From positions 1 through 64,000 of the forward strand of contig JAACJM010000284.1 of NCBI GenBank assembly GCA_013368315.1: DNA of 64,000 nt. The letters are read 5' to 3'. The notes under the pieces are model-generated. The model made no database searches. It was not told the DNA's origin and saw only the letters and a program-made list of their open reading frames with translations. Shown piece after piece: positions 1-9,969 of the stretch. The DNA is from Tetrapyrgos nigripes (lineage: Eukaryota > Basidiomycota > Agaricomycetes > Agaricales > Campanellaceae). How positions within the stretch are numbered: the first letter of the stretch is position 1; the number at the start of each line of letters is the position of its first letter. Made by a program: the position numbers and the translations under genes.

Positions 1-32
1 TTAGTAACCCAACCAATAAACAACTAACTCAC

Positions 33-1824
33 CTCGTTGATCGAAGGACAAAGATAACAAAGCAGATCAAACGATTTTGTGCTCTCCAGCTGGTTTACTC
101 ACCTGTATCCCTCCAACAACTTGCTACACTGCCCCCTTCAAAAGGGTCTCGTAATGCTGAAGATCTACCCCTTCTTCTGCCTTCCGAACTCTCTGTTGAG
201 GACTGTAGTTCCTCTGACAACTATCATTCACAGCTCACTTATTTTGAGCTCCGACTTCATGAGGGTCAGCTCAATGAATCCCTGAATCATCTCCGAAATC
301 ATCTGCTGGTGAAGCAACGGCTGCTTCACTACAAGAAAACCAATGCAAGGAATCAAGGTGCTACCACTCGTTCTCGTTCATGTCTTATACGACAAGATAA
401 GAAGGTGAAAATTGCGGCATTGACCTATCAAAATGCATGGCAGGTGAAGCTATCACTGGTGGGCGATATAACACTGGTGAAATGGAATCCATTGAGGAAC
501 GAGGATATTATCTGTATGGAGGACTTGCAGGAGGTTGAAAAGAAGAACATCAAGGCAGCAAAAGCGAAGAGAGCTGAGGCTGCTCGACGAAGCTTGCGTG
601 GTGAGAACACAGTTGAAGGGGCACCAGAGAAGCACAGGAAAGTTTCCTGGATCTGGCATGGGGTCAGTACTGGTGAACTTGTAACTGACCAAGTTCTATA
701 TCACAGTGAGTGCATTTGCCTGTCACTGACTTTTACAAACTTGCTGATTCTCTATCCCATCGTTTTACAAAATGCACTCTCAAACTCCCATCATCCACGT
801 CAAACTCCCATCATCCACATCAAACTCCCATCATCCACATCAAACTCCCATCATCCACATCAAACTCCCCATCATCCACGTTTACAAATCCTTCCATCTG
901 CCGATGGCAATTGGTCTTTAACATAAATCTATCATTTAACGAAACTTTCCTGACATATCTGGTCACCAACCCATTTACAAAACCACCTATCTCTTGAATG
1001 TTATCTTTTACAAAACACCCGCCCTGAATCCTTTACCCATTCTACAACTCTCATGCTCTTTCTTCTGGACACCTGCCCACCTTACAAACCTATTGGTCTC
1101 CTCTTTCCCTCCACAAAAATCTGGCTTCGATCATGGGATTTCTTGGAATTCCATTTGACCAACTCAATTCACAAATCTGGCTACACCTATCGGCCACATT
1201 TACAAAAACAAAAGGGCTATGCGTGGAGTGGTGCAAGGCCTATGCACGAGTCAAACGGTGGAGGGAAGAGATAATGATTCTCTGAGAAGAGATGTGCCGC
1301 TGCCTGGTTTCCCTTGAATGGCAAGCCAAACAATGGGAGTCTAGAGCCATTTACCCAACTTTGAGGGAGAAAGATTGGATGATTCGAGTGCTTATGCATA
1401 TCAACAAGCAGCTGTTCGCTGATCTATTGCAGAGAGGTTCAAGAGCATCTGGGATACCTTGGCCACAAAGGCCTGCCTGCAATTCGACACTGGAAATCTT
1501 AGCCTCGAAGATCTATTCAACACAAGTCACACTACCAGCTGAAATGACGAAGACGAGGAGGAGGAGGAGGAGGAGAATGAATCTGGAGATGAGGAGATGG
1601 GAAATGAATCATTAGCATTAGCTGAGGCTGACAATGAAGATCTGGATGAAGAAGAGGACGAGGATGAAGAAGAACACGAGGCTGAGGAAGAAATGCTGGA
1701 AGGGAAAGAGTTTGAGAGCAGAGCGATGGAGGATGATGGTTCTGATGAGGAGGAGGAGGAGACAGAGAAGGAGGCCGTCAATATCACGCTCATGCTGAAA
1801 GAGCTAGAGGATGAGCAGTACTAA
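33..1824 (+). pseudogene. KDZ-type transposase, C-terminal part, broken
   Basis: C-terminal half of a Kyakuja-Dileera-Zisupton (KDZ) transposase, a DNA-transposon family abundant in Agaricomycetes. One frame is open from about 33 to 705 and contains HYKKTNARNQGATTRSRS and VSWIWHGVSTGELVTDQVLY, the helical C-terminal part of the family. After an intron-like gap (706-1214) it resumes with VEWCKAYARVKRWREEI. An in-frame TGA at 1283-1285 (CGA expected) and later frame changes break it. ERFKSIWDTLATKACLQFDT and LEDLFNTSHT at about 1425-1540 are also family-typical, followed by a Glu/Asp-rich tail ending at the TAA near 1822. The catalytic half lies outside the window. Family assignment is from recall of the motifs. 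Confidence 0.82.
706..1214 (+). other. Long intron-like insert with 19-bp tandem repeats
   Basis: Starts with GTGAGT and ends in AAAG at the point where KDZ homology is interrupted. At about 780-880 it holds about five tandem copies of a CCATCATCCACATCAAACT-like unit, and several TTTACAAA octamers are spread through it. At over 500 nt it is far longer than the 50-65 nt introns elsewhere in the window, so it may be an enlarged intron or an inserted sequence. Confidence 0.55.
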
Positions 1825-2099
1825 GATGTATATATTCTAGATTTGTAAAGTATGTGATTGACTTTTACAAAAGCGCACTCCCTGACCATATTTTACAAAG
1901 GCCGTAATTTACGACCCGAAGTCATGATGCTGGGTAGCCGCTTCCTAACTGACAGCATTCCAATGGCTTCTGGGCTTGCCTTCCTAATTAGGAAGGCTAG
2001 GCAAGCCTCCGGAGGGATTTGGCCCAGTATATCTATTGTCCGCATCATTTACAAAAGCCTACTGGATAAGGTATTGGGGTACTATACAAAAGTGCTGGG
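1825..2099. other. Spacer between KDZ relic and minisatellite
   Basis: No coding signal. It continues the scattered TTTACAAA motif (about 1863, 1890 and 2047) and has a short imperfect palindrome around CCTTCCTAATTAGGAAGG at 1979-1996. Confidence 0.5.
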
Positions 2100-3775
2100 T
2101 GCAGACAGACAGAGCAGATGGCGCAGACGAGGCAGACAGATGGAACGCAGACGGAGCAGACGAAGCAGACAGATGGAACAGAGATGGAGCAGACAAGCAG
2201 ACAAGGCAGACAAGGCAGAGGAGACGAGGCAGACAGACAGAGTAGACAAGGCAGACTAGGCAGACGGAGCAGACAAGGCAGACAGAGCAGACAAGGCAGA
2301 CAGAGCAGACAAGGCAGACAGAGCAGACGAGAGGCAGACAAGGCAGACAGAGCAGACAAGGCAGACAGTGTAGACGAGGCAGATGAGGCAGATGGAGGAG
2401 ACGAGGCAGATGAGGCAGATGAGGCACACGAGGCAGACAAGGCAGACAAGGCACACGGGGCAGACAAGGCAGACGAGGCACACGGGGCAGACGGAGCAGA
2501 CAAGGCAGACAAGGCAGACAAGGCAGACAAGGCAGACGGAGCAGACAAGGCAGACAAGGCAGACAAGGCAGACGGAGCAGACAAGGCAGACAAGGCAGAC
2601 AAGGCAGACGGAGCAGACAAGGCAGACAAGGCAGACAAGGCAGACAAGGCAGATGAGGGGAAGGAGCAGACAAGGCAGATAGATGGAGCAGACAAGGCAG
2701 ACAAGGCAGATGAGGGGAAGGAGCAGACAAGGCAGATAGATGGAGCAGACAAGGCAGACAGGGCACAGACGAGGCAGACGAGGCAGATGGGGCACTGACG
2801 AGGCAGACAAGGCAGATGAGGGGAAGGAGCAGACAAGGCAGATAGATGGAGCAGACAAGGCAGACAAGGCAGACAAGGCAGATGAGGCAGACAAGGCAGA
2901 TGGGGCAGACAAGGCAGATGGGGCAGACAGGGCAGACGGGGCACAGACAAGGCAAACGAGGCAGATGGGGCACTGACGAGGCAGACGAGGCAGATGGGGC
3001 ACTGACGAGGCAGACAAGGCAGATGGGGCACAGACAAGGCAGACAAGGCAGATGGGGCAGACGAGGCAGACGGGGCAGACAGGGCAGACAGGGCAGATGG
3101 GGCAGACAAGGCAGACGAGACAGAGCAGACAAGGCAGACTAGGCAGACGGAGCAGACAAGGCAGACAAGGCAGACTAGGCAGACAGAGCAGACAAGGCAG
3201 ACAGAGCAGATGAGGCAGATGAGGCAGACAGAGCAGATGAGGCAGATGAGGCAGACGAGGCAGACGGAGCAGACAAGGCAGATGTGGCAGACAAGGCAGA
3301 CGGAACAGACAAGGCAGACAAGGCAGAAGGAGCAGACAAGGCAGACAGAGCAGACAAGGCAGATGGAGCAGATGAGGCAGACAGAGCAGACAGATGGAAC
3401 ACAGACAGAGCAGACGAAGCAGACAGATGGAACACAGACGGAGCAGACAAGGCAGATGGAGCAGACGGAGCAGACAAGCCAGACAAGCCAGACGGGGCAG
3501 ACAAGCCAGACAAGCCAGACGGGGCAGACAAGCCAGACAAGCCAGACAAGCCAGATGGGGCAGACGGGGCAGACAAGCCAGACAAGCCAGACGGGGCAGA
3601 CAAGCCAGACAGGGCAGACAAGCCAGACAGGGCAGACAAGCCAGACAGGGCAGACAAGCCAGACAAGCCAGATAGGGCAGACAAGGTAGACAAGGCAGAC
3701 AAGGCAGATGGGGCAGACAAGGCAGATGTAACAGACTGAGCAGACGAAGCAGATGACAAGGCAGACACAGTAGTC
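2100..3775. repeat. 1.7-kb minisatellite of 9-bp GCAGACAAG-type units
   Basis: Nearly uninterrupted array of 9-bp units (GCAGACAAG, GCAGACGGA, GCAGATGGG, GCAGACGAG and others). From about 3475 the unit shifts toward AAGCCAGAC. Because the unit is a multiple of three and has few stop triplets, several frames on both strands stay open for hundreds of codons (ADKADKADG on the plus strand; LSALSAPSA, CLPCLPRL and VCLVCLVC on the minus strand). These translations are repeat artefacts with no independent support as proteins. It begins about 275 bp after the KDZ reading frame, so it may belong to that element. Confidence 0.95.
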
Positions 3776-3849
3776 TGCCCTTTTCCTGTTTAGCCTGAGC
3801 TGTCTATTTATATTTAGTAAAATTTAATTAACCTGGTTGAATGAATTCA

Positions 3850-4975
3850 TTGTATTACATCCTTTAAATTTTCAGTAAGCCCTTCTGTATTACAAATCCA
3901 TCCAACAAGTCTCTTGTAAGTCCATTGGATATACATGATGACTTACAAAATAGTCACTTTTCAGTAAAGTCATTGTAATGTCTTGTGACTTACAAGTGTC
4001 TTACTGTGACCAGTCTGTCACACTGTATATTCTCCATTTAGCATGCAGGTTTTTTCCAGAGACTTACAAGATAGACTTTTAAAACCTGCATCTTGTAATT
4101 CCCTGGTAAAATCACAAGTCTTTCTAGGGTATTACTGTGACACAGCTGACCCTCCGTCAAGTTCTACCTTCTGGTAAGTCCTCTGTAAATTCTACTTGGT
4201 TTACAAATTGTCTTACTGTGACATTATCTCACACTGAAATACCCTGGTATTTCAGTTCTGTTTTACAAGAAGACATACTGTGACAAAAAAGTCACCTTGT
4301 AATTCCACTGTATGCTCTTCAATGCTATACTGTGACAAAGCCTCACACTGAAAGTCCATGGTATGTCCTTGCAGCTTACAACGGTCTTTCAGAATAGTCC
4401 TCATTTTTTGTCTATTTTGTAATACACTTGTAAGTCAAGCCAACTTACATATTGATTGGTTCCCCATAATACTCTTGTAATACTCCAGTAAGGCTGAGGA
4501 TTTACCAGTGTTTGTAGCAAATGTTTCTTGTAATTCCTTCATAATACAGCTAGTCTTACAAGTGTATTACTGTGACTTGATTGTCACTTTGTAAATTTCC
4601 TGCAGATTTTGCTTCCTTGTAAGTCCTTTGTAAATCTCTCTTGCCTTACTGTTTGTCATACTGTGATTATCTGTCACACTGAAATACTCCAGTATTTCCT
4701 ATGTGTCTTACTACATGACATATTGTGACAAAAAGTCACTCTGAAACTCCTGTGTAATTCCACAGTATATCAACCAAGGGTATACAGTGACAGCAAGTCA
4801 CACTGAAAGTCCATGGTATTTCTTTGTGACTTATAATGGTCATACAAGGTTGTTCTAATTTTTTCTGTCTCTTGTAAAACTAATGTATGACAAGGAGTCT
4901 TACATATTGATTGGCTTGGTGTAATACTCTTGTAAAACCTCAGTAAAGCAGAGGATTTACAAGTGTTTGCACCCA
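3850..4975. repeat. Degenerate ~455-bp tandem repeat built of CTGTGAC/GTCACAC and TTACAA/TTGTAA motifs
   Basis: The block 4343-4520 recurs at 4798-4975 (shared AAAGTCCATGGTAT, TTACATATTGATTGG, TAATACTCTTGTAA and GAGGATTTAC), an offset of about 455 bp. Earlier sequence looks like older copies. Within it ACTGTGACA and GTCACACTGAAA occur about nine times as spaced inverted pairs (near 4011, 4129, 4212, 4273, 4326, 4566, 4659, 4712, 4780), with many TTACAA/TTGTAA hexamers on both strands. There is no open reading frame of note. Dense short motifs on both strands resemble subterminal transposase-binding arrays, but that role is inferred. Confidence 0.8.
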
Positions 4976-5581
4976 GTGAGGAGGGGGAGAAGCCAAATTG
5001 GAGTTGAGGGTCTGGTCTTCATTGTCTTCATCATCTCTTTCTTCACGATCATTGTCACTGTCACTGCCATTGTCCAGATCATCGTTGTCGTCATCTTCAG
5101 AGTCAGGGAGAAGGATTGGGGCATGTATGGGGTAGGTAGTGGGGATGTGCAGCTGTGTAGAGAACGATATGCTGAGTGCAAAATCAACATCAGTAAAAAT
5201 CTCAGGTGTTGTCCTTGAAACAGGGCCAGACACATCAAAACCAGATCTTGTGAAAGCACCCTGGATAACCTGCAGCTGGAAAGCCTCTTTGCAGCATTTG
5301 AAGTACACGTTGACAAATTCAGACATAGGAAGGAAGTATCCATGGGCACTGTAGAAATCAGCTAGTTTTCAGAGCCAGATGGATTTGAAAGGCCCAAAGG
5401 CACCGACATTGCTTGTATGCAGAGGCAAGCAGTAGCAGATGACAGTGTGCTTGTGTAACAGCTCTAAAATAGCTGTGAGAGGTGGTGAGTCAATCTCTTC
5501 TTGCTTTGTGCCCAAATCTCCAAATAAACCCATTCTATTGCAGAGAATACGAGGTAGAGACAAAGTAGGCACATGAAGCAA
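4940..5581 (-). pseudogene. pogo-type DDE transposase, C-terminal fragment
   Basis: Minus-strand fragment of a DDE superfamily endonuclease (Tc1/mariner-pogo). LPLHTSNVGAFGPFKSIW at about 5375-5430 matches the LPxHTTHxLQPLDVGVFGPxK block beside the last catalytic acidic residue. KCCKEAFQLQVIQGAFTRSGF fits the following IxxAFxxTGL helix region. An in-frame TGA at 5369-5371 separates the two halves, which stay in the same frame. The C-terminus is a long Asp/Glu-rich stretch that runs into the neighbouring repeat. The DNA-binding and first catalytic parts are absent. Confidence 0.7.
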
Positions 5582-5689
5582 ATGGTAAGAGGTAAAAAGA
5601 CTAAGGAAAGTGTAACCAACTGCGTAGGTACTTATAGTCTGGAATAATATAACTCCATAATCCCGAGACTATCTGATGACCCATTACAC

Positions 5690-6832
5690 TAGGGCTCAGC
5701 ACGGGTACGGGTAATTGCCAGGTACCTGTATCCGGACCCGCGGGTCCCGGATACCCAGCACAGCCACACCCGCCGGATACGGATACCACCGGATACGGGT
5801 TTGACTTTCAAAATGTCTCAGTATCCGCAGGTATCCGTAAAATAAAAATAGTACCGTCTGTATTTAAATATGTATGTAGAAAAATAGAAACATAGCTACA
5901 TTAGCATTGTATTCCTTCATAAAAATGGGTTTTTCATGAGGATCCACATTTTCGCAGCTAAAACAGGTCTAAATGTCTATATGTATATTGTGGCTGGAAC
6001 TCACTTTCTCAATTAAAAATGTGTAATGCAGTCAGATTGCTTGGCTATATGAACATAAAATGTTCCACCTGAGTGAGAGAGTATATCTATGTAAAAATAA
6101 TCATATACTTATGCATAAACTCAATGAAGATCAATGTTGTTTTTTAATAAAAATTGCTTTGTTGGTGTTTTGGCTCTATTAAAATTATGTATTGTCACTG
6201 GATTGTTTGACTCTATAGACAAGAAATGTTCCACTGCAATGAGAAAAGATATATATGTACAAAAAATTATATATATTTATGCAAAATTTCACCCAAGATC
6301 TATGGTTCTTTCATAAAAAGCCACTTTTCTGATCTTTTTCAGTCAGTTGAAGTATGTATTGTACTCAGATTACTAAGCTCTATGAACATAAAATGTTCCA
6401 CTGATATGAGAGAAGATATATGAGTACCAACAATTATATATTTATACATAATTTCACCCAAGATCTGTGGTTCTTTCATAAAAAGCCACTTTTCTGATTT
6501 TTTTCAGTCAGTTAAAAGTATGTATTGTTGCTGGATTGTCTGGCTCTATAAACAAAGATTGTTCTCATCAAGTGAAAGAAGATATTCATTTAAAAATAAA
6601 CATTTATTTAGGCATAAAACATTTTAATACGTAGGGTTTAGAACTAAAAACTACATTTTTATAGTCAAGTACCCGCATACCCGCAGATACCCATATAACC
6701 CGCGGGTCGGATACTCCGGATACGGGTTATCCGGAGTGCTTTACCCGCCGGATACGGATTTGAGTTTTGATGTGAGATAAACCCGCGGGTCCGGGTCCGG
6801 GTAATCCGCGGGTGTACCCGTGCTGAGCCCTA
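5690..6832. mobile_element. hAT-like non-autonomous element (1143 bp, TIRs)
   Basis: Terminal inverted repeats TAGGGCTCAGCACGGGTA at 5690-5707 and its complement ending at 6832. Both ends continue into GC-rich CCGGATAC/GTATCCGG/CCGCGGGT arrays (5700-5835 and 6660-6825). The interior is AT-rich and contains about four degenerate tandem copies of a roughly 170-bp unit (5985-6640; for example TTCTTTCATAAAAAGCCAC at about 6309 and 6479). There is no transposase. I could not find a clear target-site duplication, so the hAT label rests on TIR style only. Confidence 0.75.
5985..6640. repeat. Internal ~170-bp degenerate tandem repeats of the hAT-like element
   Basis: Recurring blocks: AAATGTTCCAC at about 6056, 6226 and 6389; TTTCATAAAAAGCCAC at about 6312 and 6482; TATGTATTG(T) at about 6186, 6351 and 6520. 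Spacing is about 165-172 bp. AT-rich and non-coding. Confidence 0.7.
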
Positions 6833-7690
6833 ACAAATGCAAAGGTATGATGCTTGGCCTCCTTTTCACGTTCGCAGCTAAAGCAAAATTTAGTATGCAG
6901 ATGGAAGAGCTGGTTACTAGTCAATACAATAAAATGCTAGCCTGCAGTGCTGCTTTGCTGTCATCAGTTCCAGCCAGGGTTCTCAACACATGAGAAACTG
7001 TGATCTGGATTAAACTGCTATCTTGTGTCACGGATGTCAGCATCGCATTGAATGTAATTGCGAAGGTATGAGACTTAAATCCTCTTGACACAGCCACTGC
7101 TAATCATGTCTACAGTTCCAGTTGACATTCTTGGGTGGACTATTGATGATTCTGACAATGACCTTGGTCTTCCCAAGGCATTTGCAGAAATGAGAAATGA
7201 CGTTGACTCATACATTGATGGAAAGTTGGGATCCTTTGAGGTCCAAGTCACTTTTTGAAATTGTGGGCAACCAAAAGGCAACGTTGGTTATTTGATTGGA
7301 CACCTACTTACTCATATCCTTACACTTGTCTATGATCACTGGTTATTTGATTTGAAACCCACTTGTTCATATCGTTACACTTGAGTTGGGTTACCTGACA
7401 CCCCTGTGGTGGTTTACATATATCTAAATGTTTAGTTCAAGTGGCTGAAGTTAACCAGCGCAAATGGTAGCGGGCTTTGCCGCCCCACAGGGGCCGGCCC
7501 TGCGCCGATTATTTTGGTATAAGCGTCTTCACTATGGTCTTGAGGGTATCCTGGCCTTCACTGGAGCGAAATGACACGGCGGGAGGCATTTAGGAGCTAA
7601 TGGTGACGGAGAAGACGCGATCACGCGACAGTGGCTGTGCCTTCCATTTTTGGATTAATGACTAATAGCTTCCCAGCGTCTAAAAGACAC
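6833..7690. other. Gene-poor interval with a 56-bp imperfect tandem duplication
   Basis: No supported gene. GGTTATTTGATTGGACACC...CTTACACTTG at about 7285 is repeated imperfectly at about 7341 (GGTTATTTGATTTGAAACC...GTTACACTTG). Short open frames at 7075-7281 (minus) and 6880-6990 (plus) show no recognisable motif. Confidence 0.5.
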
Positions 7691-7700
7691 GCGGCTACTA

Positions 7701-8113
7701 AGGCCCCTTGATTATAGGTTCGGACACAAACCCATCCAAAAATTTGAAAATGCCTTTGTTCGTTTCGGACAAGACTAGGGCCACCGAAGGCGGAAGCTCT
7801 GGACAGTATTCGGACACGAGCCCTGGCCAATGTGGTCAGACCAAGGGTGGGTGCTTTGTGGTACTTGGCTGTGTGCCCTCCGATGACCTAGAAAGGCCTC
7901 AGAATAGCCGGTAGCTGCCAGGAAACGAGAATCAGTGAAAATACGAGGCTATAGCCTTAGGACAGGTTCGGACAAGAACCACCTCTTGGTGGAAGCTTTC
8001 GGCTCAATTCGGGCAGGAACACCTCCCAGACCGCCAAATTTGGTTCGGACATCTGGGGCCAGATTTTCAGAAGGCCGCCGGACAAGGCATTCCCACCTAT
8101 AATCAGGGGGCCT
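7701..8113. mobile_element. 413-bp MITE with 19-bp TIRs and perfect 8-bp TSD
   Basis: TIRs AGGCCCCTTGATTATAGGT (7701-7719) and the complement of AGGCCCCCTGATTATAGGT (8095-8113) match at 18 of 19 bases. Both sides are flanked by the direct repeat GGCTACTA (7693-7700 and 8114-8121). An 8-bp TSD is characteristic of hAT and a few other superfamilies. No transposase is encoded. It sits just upstream of the first copy of the HET segmental duplication. Confidence 0.9.
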
Positions 8114-8125
8114 GGCTACTACATG

Positions 8126-9606
8126 ACATGTTTCAATTGGTGTAGACCTCGTGTAGAAGTGGCAATCATGTAGCACCGCCTTGCGCATATGACGAGGACC
8201 ATAATTACTTTGACTTCCGTCAGGTTTCGCTTCAGTGCCCCACCCCCATCTCAACATCTCAATTTCTTATGTGCGTAGTCATTCACAGAGCTCATATATG
8301 AGTAGGAAGACTAAACTTACGCCTGACGTTGCATTCATCAGCACCATAAGTACTTCGACCCAACTTTCCCTCAGGCTCGCTTTAGTATCTCCCTCCCTAT
8401 TCGTAAGGTGCGTAGACGTTTACACAGCTCAAACACGAGTAGAAAGGCTAAGCTCACAACTTTCACAAGACTCAAAGGCACCAACTCTTAACACCTGACC
8501 TGACAGTGCTTCTTACATGGCTCGTCGAGGTTACGACTTTGCTCATCGAATTGTATCCTTAATGTCCGCTTCGGTGAGGTCGGCAGAACTTGGGAGACCT
8601 TCACTGCGTAGTTTCTTACACAGTCTCCTGTACGTCGTTTCTTATATTCCTCGTCGAGGTTATGGCTCTGCTCATCGAATTGTACCCTTCCAGAATGGTC
8701 TATCTGAGATGGAAAGACACAATATCAGTTGTGACATCTCCACATGATCCCTTACAAAAGCGCACCCGACCTCGCCGGCTTATCAACACACGCACTATCA
8801 AACTCGAAGAGTTCTCTTCCAATGACTCGGTCCCTCCTTATGCTATCCTCTCCCACTGCTGGGAGGCAGGCCACGAAATATCATACCAGGAGATGGTCAA
8901 ATGTCAGCTTCTTACTGCCGCATCCATTCGTTCCAAGAGTGGCTACAGGAAGATTGTAGCTGCTTGCATGCAAGCACGTAAAGACAATTTCACTTACATC
9001 TGGATTGATACTTGTTGCATCGACAAGGGAGACCACGGTCAACTCTCGCAGGATATCAACTCGATGTTTGATTATTACAAAAATTCGGAGGTCTGCTATG
9101 TCTATCTTTACGACTACTACCCATGGTTCTCTCGAGGATGGACTTTACAAAACCTAGTAGCGCCTTGGAATCTTGGAGGTTGTAGCTGGTTCTTTCGAGG
9201 ATGGACTTTACAGGAGCTAGTAGCGCCTTCATCCGTGAAGTTCTTCGATGCAAAGTGGAAATATTGCGGAGATAGAAAGACACTCAACATCGCTATATGG
9301 GCTATCACCGGTATCCGATGGGGTTTATTAGAGGGGAGGGAAACAATCCAAGATGTCAGTATTATAGAGCGCATGTCATGGGCCATCCACAGGCAGACAA
9401 CTAAAGAAGAAGATCGAGCATACTGTCTGTTGGGACTGCTTGATATCACGATGGAGCCTCGCTATGGAGAAGGGGTAGAATCTGCATTTGAGCGGCTGAC
9501 AAACATCCTTCATGAATGTTACTCTGGTCATCAGCGACTAGAAAGAATCCCCAAGACTGGGAGAGAAATTATGGAATACTTTTCCTACTGGTGTAATGCT
9601 TATTTG
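8126..9606. repeat. HET-locus segmental duplication, copy 1
   Basis: From ACATGTTTCAATTGGTGTAG to about 9606 this is highly similar to 11715-13208, covering the 5' flank, the HET coding region and the start of a T-rich microsatellite. Small indels occur. The 5' flank holds older internal duplications: CTCGTCGAGGTTACGACTTT near 8520 and a related TCGTCGAGGTTATGGCTCTG near 8651. Confidence 0.9.
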
Positions 9607-9900
9607 ATTATACTTTCTACGTTCTTTTTCATTTTCATTTTCTCTTTCTCTTTCTCTTTCATTTTCATTTTCTCTTTCTCTTTCTCTTTCATTTTCTCTT
9701 TCATTTTCTCTTTCACTTTCTTTTTCTCTTTCTTTTTCTCTTTCCCTTTCTCTTTCTCTTTCTCTTTGTCTTGGTCTTTCTTTTTGTTTTTGTTTTTGTT
9801 TTTGTTTTTGTTTTTGTTTTTGTTTCTGTTTTTCCTTTTCTCTTTCTCTTTCTCTTTATTTTTATTTTTATTTTTATCTTTCTTTCCTTTTATATTTTGA
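8662..9900 (+). CDS. HET-domain (heterokaryon incompatibility) protein, copy 1
   Basis: HET-domain protein of the family used in fungal non-self recognition. The order of family motifs is clear: RLINTRTIKLEEF, PPYAILSHCWE, YIWIDTCCIDK, NSEVCYVYLYDY, RGWTLQELVAP, VSIIERMSWAIHRQTTKEEDRAYCLLGLLDI (in two overlapping parts) and YGEGVESAFERL. The ATG at 8662 is the first plausible start shared with copy 2; earlier in-frame starts exist. RGWTLQxLVAP occurs twice in tandem (about 9130-9235), an internal duplication of about 60 bp. After CNAYLI the frame runs into a CTTTCT microsatellite and encodes only Phe-rich repeat to 9898, so the true C-terminus or an intron probably lies near 9610. No NACHT or repeat domain follows. 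Function is inferred from the domain only. Confidence 0.75.
   Translation: MALLIELYPSRMVYLRWKDTISVVTSPHDPLQKRTRPRRLINTRTIKLEEFSSNDSVPPYAILSHCWEAGHEISYQEMVKCQLLTAASIRSKSGYRKIVAACMQARKDNFTYIWIDTCCIDKGDHGQLSQDINSMFDYYKNSEVCYVYLYDYYPWFSRGWTLQNLVAPWNLGGCSWFFRGWTLQELVAPSSVKFFDAKWKYCGDRKTLNIAIWAITGIRWGLLEGRETIQDVSIIERMSWAIHRQTTKEEDRAYCLLGLLDITMEPRYGEGVESAFERLTNILHECYSGHQRLERIPKTGREIMEYFSYWCNAYLIILSTFFFIFIFSFSFSFIFIFSFSFSFIFSFIFSFTFFFSFFFSFPFSFSFSLSWSFFLFLFLFLFLFLFLFLFFLFSFSFSLFLFLFLSFFPFIF
9618..9898. repeat. T-rich compound microsatellite
   Basis: Successive tracts of CTTTCT/ATTTTC hexamers, then TTTTTG hexamers, then TATTTT hexamers. It abuts the end of HET copy 1. A shorter related tract follows HET copy 2 (13225-13370). 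Confidence 0.9.
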
Positions 9901-9969
9901 TTTATATTTATATTTATATTTTTGATTGCATTTTGATTTCATTTTGATTGTGTCTTTCGTTCTCGGCAC

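Noticed and set aside
780..880. Regular spaced repeats that could look like a CRISPR array
   Set aside because: Contiguous 19-bp tandem units without unique spacers, in a eukaryotic transposon intron.
2045..3768. Long open reading frames of ADKADKA, LSALSAP, CLPCLPR and VCLVCLV repeats on both strands
   Set aside because: They are translations of the 9-bp minisatellite; every frame lacking a stop triplet stays open. No start context, domain or splice evidence.
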